From: Ephemerocybe angulata
Taxonomy: Eukaryota > Basidiomycota > Agaricomycetes > Agaricales > Psathyrellaceae
Direction of reading: 5' to 3'
Assembly (NCBI GenBank): GCA_013368325.1
Contig: JAACJK010000230.1
Location: 239,903-303,902 of the forward strand
Length of the DNA: 64,000 nt
This document shows positions 56,860 through 64,000 of the stretch, piece after piece. The notes beneath the pieces are model-generated. The model did no database searches. It was not told the origin of the DNA and saw only the letters and a program-made list of their open reading frames with translations. The position numbers and the translations under genes are program-made. Positions within the stretch are counted from its first letter, which is position 1. The number at the start of each line of letters is the position of its first letter.

Positions 56860-59333
56860 GAACGATGTCTCTGAAGCGCGAGGTCGAGGCAAGAGGTTAT
56901 TTGTTACCTTGAGAATTTAGCCGCTGCAGTGGTAAGTGCACTCTCCTACTTCTCAGCTACAGTTCCTAACAGCGCTAGCAGTATTCGGAAACAAGAAGAT
57001 TTTATTACGAGCCTTATATTATCTACCATGTATACAGTTTTGAAGAATAAGAAACGCCTCTCCGTAAGTTCGGCGTCATGTTGGATTGGAGTGAACAAGT
57101 ACTCACCAACGCACACAAGATCTCAGAGCAACGAACGACAACACATTAAAGAAATGGACATTATACTATCAAGGTAAGTACTGACTACTACAAGGACGGC
57201 TACGATAAACTGACTCAGTGACTGGACTTACGCTCGCAGGCTGCATGCCGCGCGTCGAGTCTCGATACTCCGAGCCAATCTCCGTGACGCCTGCCCGGTG
57301 AGGCTGTCCGAAGCTCGATACTGCCGAGACACACCCCGTGTGGGGGCCGTCGTGGGTGTTTGACGCTGTAGTCGCCGACTCGTCCCTGCTGCGCGCCGTG
57401 TACGATCCCCTCACGTAACACCCTCAGCCTCACGACCTCCAACCTCGCGTATCGCAGGCCGGGCAAACTTGGAGGAAAAGGGCGCGTGTGCACTATGCTC
57501 CGAGGTGTGTTAATACTCGCTGCTATGGCCAATCCAAACTGACTTACCATTCGCTAGCCGCGTAACTAAAAGACCGTCGCATCCTGTAACGGGTACATCG
57601 GCATCGAAACGACGACAGCACGCGACATTCGCTCAAGCCAACCCGATCGAATGCCTTTTTGTGCGTCCAGCGGCAAGTTTCGATAGACCGACGTGGCCTC
57701 GCAGGACGCCGATCCCAGCTTCGGAATTCGTGGGTTTCCCGATCGTTTAACGTGGCGGGATCTTGACTGGTGCGACTCGGGGGTGCTGAATCGAGCGCAC
57801 ACGCGGGGTGAAGTCGTAATCCGTCGGAGACTGGGTCAAGGTGAGCTCGTTTCACATTCTCTATCATGCAACTACTTACCTTGGGGGTGCACTTCGCAGC
57901 CATGCCCTTCGCTTCGCCCCAACATCGCGTGTCCAACTCGCGAATTCGGTGTCAAGTGAGTGCTGCCTCCATTCCTCTTCGCTCGGCGCATCCTACTTGC
58001 GCTTTCGGCATCGAGCATCCTGGTACTCGGTCGTGTTGAAGGATGCGGAGCCTACAAAGGTCTTCGGTGAGTCGGGCCATTCAATTGACGTCGTCGTTAT
58101 GCTTACCGGTTGTGCTTGACTGCAGCCTGGGATGCGGGCTTGAGGGAAGCCATCCGACGCTGAGATTCGCCACCGCTGACCCGACGTGCGCTCCGTGGCG
58201 ACGTAGTTGGAGCGAATGCGAGCGAGTCGGTCCTGGGATGGGAAAGGTGAGTAAGTCCTCGTCGTTCTCGTGGTCATCGACTCACTTTCGGCCATGCCGC
58301 ACAGACCGACCCTATCGCATCGCATGGCGGTTCGCGCCTCTCCCCCTCTGGGCTTGCTAATCTGCGTCTTGGCCGCTGCGACGCCGAACCCACTCCCGTT
58401 CGTGCCATTTGCACTTTGGTGGCTCGGCGCCGCTCTCGATGTGAGCTCCATTTGGCGACGGAAAGTGAGGTGAGAGGCGACGCTGCTGGAACCAAAGCGA
58501 GTGCGTCGGTCCTAAGACGCAAAAGGTAAGTAAATCAACGCCGATTCTGACGACAGGGTTTGCGAGTAGACCCACTTGTATTGCGCGGTCGCGCCGCTTT
58601 CACGGTGGGCTTTGGCTGGGCTGTCTATCTTGTGCTTCGCCGTCGTGACTCGTCCGAATGCAGCCCCGTTTGTGCTTCTTGCGCTTTGGTTGTGCGGTGC
58701 TGAAGGTACGGTCTTGAGGTGAGTATGCGATCCGACTGTGGTGACCAGGAGATGACAACTGACCTATCGCGTTCTTTGGGGGGTCGCATAGCTCGGTTCA
58801 TGCTGTCGTGTGACGGTTCTTTCAGCGGGGTGCTCAAGGTTGTCGTCGACTATCCGATGCATCGCGCCGGGCGCCGCTTTTATATGCGCGTTGGGTTGTA
58901 CGACAGGACTTGCGGAGAGCGAGATGGTGGTGCTGGGGAGACCTGAGATGGGAAAGGTGAGTATATCGCAGCCTAATACGCTCTCGATGGTCAGTGACTG
59001 TATTCAAACGATTCCACACGTACTTACTTACCTCGTGGACAGGTTTTACAGCACCAAAGACGGCGACGACGATCCTGAAGAGGCAGCAGGCGTCGTGCAG
59101 CCGTTGGACATGTCGAGGGTTGGAGGGGGCCGCCCGGCATCGACGCGCACGGTGAGGGAGGCGATGGGCTAGTGCATGCCCTGCGCCGTAAGTCGGCCAT
59201 TTCACCTCAGATCGGCCACGGCGGCAGCGAGAGGGTGGTGCCAGGGCAAAACGGCGACGGCAACGACAACGGCGGACGGGTAGGGGTGGCCGGTGAGGAG
59301 ACGAACGATAAGGATAAGCGCCGCGACGCCGAC

Positions 59334-59379
59334 CATGGTCTGTGCGCGGTCAGTAATCACCGCCCACGCACAGACCATG
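59334..59379. repeat. Inverted repeat, 13-bp arms
   Basis: CATGGTCTGTGCG at 59334-59346 pairs with CGCACAGACCATG at 59367-59379, immediately before the long hairpin. Confidence 0.7.
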
Positions 59380-59384
59380 CTCAG

Positions 59385-59454
59385 AATTTCCTTTTCCGGC
59401 GCGGGCTTGAGGACTTTTCGAAAGTCCTCAAGCCCGCCGCCGGAAAAGGAAATT
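59385..59454. repeat. Long near-perfect hairpin, 33/34-nt arms
   Basis: The left arm 59385-59417 begins AATTTCCTTTTCCGGCG and ends GGCTTGAGGACTTT. The right arm 59421-59454 is its complement with one extra base. The central part equals the shorter stem at 51075-51103. Confidence 0.85.
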
Positions 59455-62400
59455 GTGACCTGGACCGTGCGCAGGTCCAGGATCGGCGGTGGCTCGGGCT
59501 TCCTCAACCACTTCGCTCTCGCGTCCAACGACGCCGAAAGCCCATTGGCCACCGCCGGCACTACCGTCACCACCTCACCGCATTCGCGGGGCGGCGGGCC
59601 ATACACATCTCGCCTCCCTGCCGTCCTCCATCTTTCACAACCGCGACCACAACCACTACGATCGCCCCATCGGGAGCGTCCAACGACGCCCGACCAACCA
59701 CCACCTTTCGCCCGTGTCGAATGATTGTCCACGATGTCCGCCACAGCGGGTCGGCCAATGTACAAGGCGCCGATTCAACTCCAGAGCTCTTCACGCCGAC
59801 CACGGACCGACGATTGCACGATGGGCCTTGCATGGAGCGAGCCGAATCCAAAGTGAGTCCGTCCGTCGTCTTGCGTCGCTCGGAATATGAGTTTGCTCAC
59901 CTCAAGGCCTACAACCAGCATCGCCACGCGTTCGAACGCACTCGTCGTCTTCTCGGATAGCGGGGATCGTTGGACTCGATGGCGCCGTGGGGAGGAGGGC
60001 TGTCGAGCATCTAGGATGGTAAGTACCCTGTAGAACACCCACTGACCTCACCACTACCATCCCGATCCTAGCCTGTGCTCCGAACCTCTCGATGCCGACG
60101 CCGCATCTGTAGAGCTCTCTGGCCCATGTTGTTGCGGTTCTGTGCGCGATGGCGCTGATGATTTAGAAGTGAGTCCGTCGTCTTGCGTTGTACGGGGATG
60201 GGTTTACTTACCTCGAGACCCTACTGCCAGCTTCATCATGAGCGAGAACGCGCTCGTCTCGTCGTCTTCACGGATGGCGGTATCGTTGGTTTTGACGCGG
60301 GAGGAGGGTTATCGAGGCTTTAGGATGGTGAGTACGTCATGAGTACGCCCTACTTATGAAACATGCACTGACCGCTTTACTACCCTACAACCAGCATCAT
60401 CGGGATGCTGGTGCTCACGACCTCTCGATGTCGGCGTCGGCTTCGTTGGGGTTGGGTTCTCGTTGCTAGTGGGCCGAGTTGGTGCGGCTCTGGGACGGTG
60501 GTCGCTGTAAGTCCGGTCAGTCAATCGTGACGATCGTTGCATAGAGACTGACCTTATTTTCGTTTCTTTAGCTCGCTTGTTGCTGCTGCGGTCGGATGTG
60601 GACTTGTAAGTTCGACTGTCACGCTTCTTGAGTATGTTGCTGATCCGTTTCTGCGTTCCAGTGGTGTTCGTCGTTTTGCGCGGTGGGACTTGCTTGCAAT
60701 CGGAAGCGAGGGGCTGCGATGCACAAAGTGAGTACCTTGCGTCGATGGGGTTGATTCGATTACTTACCGGACTATATGAAGGTGGAATATGGAAGGCCTT
60801 GGGGAGGGCTTGAAATTGGGGCGCCGAGGTCAGTGCGTCGAGCGAATGCGTTCGGATGTCGATACTAACCTGATCTCTGCAGTTAGACCACGCGCCGTGG
60901 GGAAGTGCGCATCTCCACTGTCACTGTGTCCACCCGAACTCCCCTGCGGCGTCATCGCTCTCGCCCGCACGACAACTCGGCACCGTCGAACTCAAGCCCA
61001 ACGACGAAGCGCGCGCGACTGCGCAAAGGGACAGCCAGCATAGACGCTGGTGGTAACGAAGGCAGCGGCGGTGCTGCGTACCGGCAACCACGACGACGAC
61101 GGCACGGATATCGACGGCGTGCAGGGAGAGGTCAGCCGCCCGAATGGAAACGGAGATGCTCGATCGACGCAGTCCTCGACCGCGACCCACCGAATCAGCG
61201 AGGCTGCCCAAGACGGTTGACGGACGACTGCGCCATCCGCCGCATCGTCGATGACGACGAACTCGTTCAGCGACGGCAGCAGCAGCCGTGGTGTACGGAG
61301 GGGGAGGCAGGTGTTTAAAACGGCGCGCCTGTCACGGCATGGCCAAAGGTGAGTCAATGGCCAGATGGCGAATGCGATAACGCGCTCACCTTGGCCGTAA
61401 TCTCCCGCAGACCACGACTCCAAGCACCCCCGAGTTGCACCAGTCAAGATCCCGCCACCGTCGACGCGAATACCTCAATGAATACGCCGGCACCAGCATC
61501 CCTGCCACGGCGAATCCCAATCCGTAAGCACAACGATAATTCAAATTGAATGGCTAGACTGACCGGAGGGTTCTGTAGGGCTCGACAAGCCTCGTGCACA
61601 ACCCCCATCGTACACGACGCCGGGATGGGTATACTGGCATAATCTCGAGGTAAGCTGCCATTATGTCCTGTCCCACAAATGCGTACTCACCTCTTCGTCG
61701 TCGCTAGCTATATCTTCGTCGTCGTCTTCAAAGTTCACTCCCAAGTCGTCCAAGGACCCCAAATTTCACTCCGCCTCCATGCCGGGATTCTCGAGTAGCG
61801 GCGCCACGCCGACTGACGGTCGCTTGGGATGTCGAGCTCTTGTGCTCGTCGTCACCTGCGCCCCTTTTCAACGGTGGTGAGTAGATATCTCTTTCCTTGA
61901 ATCATGCATGGTGCTCACCCTTCGTCAGTCGTGCTCATTGTGTTCTTCCACGACCGCGACCACCACGACCACCACGACCACGACCACCACTCAACGCCGA
62001 ATGCCCATCCAACGCCTCCATCACCACCACTACCCTCCACCTGGCATCTACTTCGAAGTTCGTGCTCGTCGTGCACGCTAGTTCGACTACCACTGCAATC
62101 GCCTCGACACCGAACACCTTCCACGACCACGACCACGACCACTACCATCGCCACATCGCCAGCGTCCAACGACGCCAAACGCCCCTCCAACACCTCCACC
62201 ACCGCAACAGTCGCCTCCCCAATGACGACGCTCGCATCACCGACGAGCACCCCCACCCTGCCGCCGCCTCCACCATGCTCGCGTCCAACGGCGCCAAACG
62301 CCGCCACACGCAACAGTCGCCTCGCGTCCACCCATCGCGCTCGTCGTTGATGATGACGAGGACCTCAGAGAAACAGCGCAGGTCTTTAGGCATAGGCTTT

Positions 62401-62740
62401 AGATGGCCAACAGGATGTACATTACATACAAATGAATGCTCATGTTTAATCTACTGTCCTTTTGAGCTACATACTTGAGACAAACTGAGATAGATTTCAC
62501 CCGCCTGACGCCTGCCTAATTAGGAAGATCAGCCTGCCCTAAACTCAACCCGCCGGGGGAAGTCGGTCGCATCAGCCGTTCTTCTTTTCTTTCCCATTTT
62601 CAACGTCCAATTGCGCACATATAGCTTGCGCACTCTCTGCATTCACTCCAGACAGTATGTACAAGCTTTTATGTCTTGGAAATAGGTCTTTACCTCTCAT
62701 GCCACCTGGATATAGCATTTGGGAAAGTTTTCGGTGCCTT

Positions 62741-64000
62741 ATGGCTGACAACGTAACGCCGCTGGGCGCTAATCAGGCTTCTGACAAGGCTTCTGGGAAT
62801 ATAGGTAAGCGCCGAAAGCACAGGTCAATGTTTTAGCTTACGTCTTGTTTAGGTTGGCTTAAGCGTCAGTGGGCGTCCACTCGGGATGCAGTACTGCCAA
62901 AGCTGTTTAAGCTTCGGAACAGGAATGATTTCGGTGCGTGGCGCAATATACACAGATGCAAAGGATGCTCACTCTTCAATGATATCGTAGAGGAATCTCT
63001 CAAGGCTGTGCCGCATGTCGGTGTTCCCAGGCTCACAATCTCCCCCACCGCTCCGGTACGGGCGAGAGGAGTTCCATTACAAAGGGCCCGAGCTGTCAAA
63101 GTGCCCGCCGCCGAGCAACGCGTTCATTGCCCGCCTCCTCCAGAAGTCTTGGAAGGAGATGTCTGCACACCCCGTTCGAAAGAATGGCATATCTCCAGCA
63201 ATGACCAGTACACTCGTGGCTACGTCATGCAGAGTTCCTGGTCGGTGGACGAGAAAGAGGACGAACAGGCCCGGCTGCAGAAGCTCGTTGCTCCTCGTTC
63301 TGTGGCACCAATCTTTGACGAGGCCAGCCAATCCTACAAGCTCCAGCCTATTGCTGGAATGGTGCCCATGCAGCCAGGTATCCCCGTGGTTCAATATCTC
63401 GATGGCGATCCTGACCAACCTATGACGGTCGGCGCTTACCACACCTTGGCTTCTATCAAGGAGCAGTATCCGGATATATCCAGAGGTCGAGCAGCTGCTC
63501 ACTGATCTTGCGGTTCTCACCTGGGGTTCTAAGCCTGATGAAAAGGGACACCAGGAGATCCCTCGCCTCTGCCATTTTAATTTGAAACGAAACGACCGCT
63601 CGCCGACTCCCGATGACCCGAACTGCAAGGATGGGTCTTACAATCTTGCTGGAACGGTGATGAAGGGTGAAGGCCAAGGTGTTGCTCTCCCCGCACTGCA
63701 GGTCGATTCGGAGGAGGCGCTCAAGCAGATTGGGGCCATTCTCCAGATCATCAATAAACTCTACCCCATGATGATGAAAATCTCGTTATCGAAAGCCGAG
63801 TTCGACATTACCGAATTCCACTCAAAGCACAACAATGTCTTCACCTTCGGGGGCTTGGGGGGAAGTGCGACTAGTCTGCAGATGAACGTTTCGAGCACTG
63901 GAAAAGAACTTTTGAAACAACTTGGTATTCAAGGCTACCTCCACTGCGACGATCTAGACTGTATCACCAGATATACCATGTTCATACTGTTGCTGAACCT
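62741..64000 (+). CDS. Tet-like 2OG-Fe(II) oxygenase-type protein, partial, frameshifted
   Basis: Exons 62741-62804 and 62853-62933, then 62991 to beyond the window end. The frame of exon 3 ends at 63505, but protein-like sequence continues in another frame from about 63485 (EQLLTDLAVLTWGSKPDEKG). This points to a one-base frameshift or sequencing error near 63483. The later part has FGGLGGSATSLQMNVSS and GIQGYLHCDDLDC. Fungal Tet/JBP-like oxygenases have this NVSS..G..G..H-x-D layout, in which His and Asp bind iron. The second half of the iron site would lie past the window. The family call is by recollected motif pattern only. Such genes expand with transposons in agarics. Confidence 0.45.

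Larger units (their letters stand above)
56860..62400 (+). other. Intron-dense array L3
   Basis: Many GT..AG segments of 45-70 nt with CTTAC, CTCAC or CTGAC branch sites separate small exon-like pieces. Examples are 58247-58304 and those starting at 58441, 58706, 59853, 60169 and 61877. Exons and introns are partly tandem copies. The exon 58305-58440 is similar to the one ending at 58705, and both read as a hydrophobic PN..PFV..ALW..GA peptide. A unit of about 316 bp starting at 59853 repeats at 60169. GCGTCCAACGACGCC recurs near 59523, 59682 and 62163. From 61930 the sequence is low-complexity CCACGACCA repeat, open in more than one frame. No product is recognised; a coding gene is possible here. 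Confidence 0.5.

Noticed and set aside
61897..62478. Three overlapping long frames on both strands
   Set aside because: They are produced by CCACGACCA-type simple repeats with few stop codons; none can be preferred.
1..64000. CRISPR arrays, operons, Shine-Dalgarno sites
   Set aside because: The sequence is eukaryotic; no spaced direct repeats of CRISPR type are seen.

Overview
The window looks like nuclear DNA of a mushroom-forming basidiomycete (Agaricomycetes). Coding genes are broken by introns of about 45-65 nt with GT..AG ends and a CTNAC-type branch site. The families present (GT90/CAP10, F-box/LRR expansions, a Tet-like oxygenase with a DDE integrase) are typical of that class. Exon junctions were worked out by eye; for the multi-exon genes listed with exact exons, all phases close on one frame. 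Species cannot be named from the sequence.

Layout. (1) 1-18.3 kb: a tandem duplication with a unit of about 8.8-9.4 kb. Each unit holds an intron-dense array of tiny exon-like pieces (L1), a non-coding stretch with palindromes, a second intron-dense array (L2), and a GT90 glycosyltransferase gene. The left GT90 copy is broken; the right one is intact. A 642-bp inverted-repeat element sits only in the left unit. (2) 18.7-38 kb: five paralogous minus-strand F-box proteins, four full length and one truncated, interleaved with broken copies of the last exon of a myo-inositol/sugar transporter whose intact parent lies at 31.0-33.4 kb. A sixth, unrelated F-box-like gene and an AMSH-type deubiquitinase sit in the middle. 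(3) 38.3-44.9 kb: conserved housekeeping-type genes: carnosine N-methyltransferase-like, the splicing factor ISY1 (divergent from it) and a UbiA prenyltransferase. (4) 44.9-46.1 kb: two abutting MITE-like inverted-repeat elements. (5) 47.1-55.5 kb: a candidate mobile or mobile-derived block: a 1114-residue protein ending in a HECT-like domain, a DDE integrase, and two unrecognised proteins. (6) 55.7-56.9 kb: another F-box/LRR-like gene. (7) 56.9-62.4 kb: a third intron-dense array (L3) with tandemly duplicated exon-intron units. (8) 62.7 kb to the end: a partial Tet-like 2OG oxygenase-type gene, apparently frameshifted.

The most unusual content is the set of intron-dense arrays. Dozens of well-formed short introns separate very small exons, and neighbouring introns and exons are recognisably copies of each other. 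At least one exon-like piece is closed in all three frames. They may be decaying tandem-repeat genes, spliced non-coding loci, or a fast-evolving modular gene family. The second point of interest is the HECT-like/integrase block, which shares a stem-loop with the L3 array.
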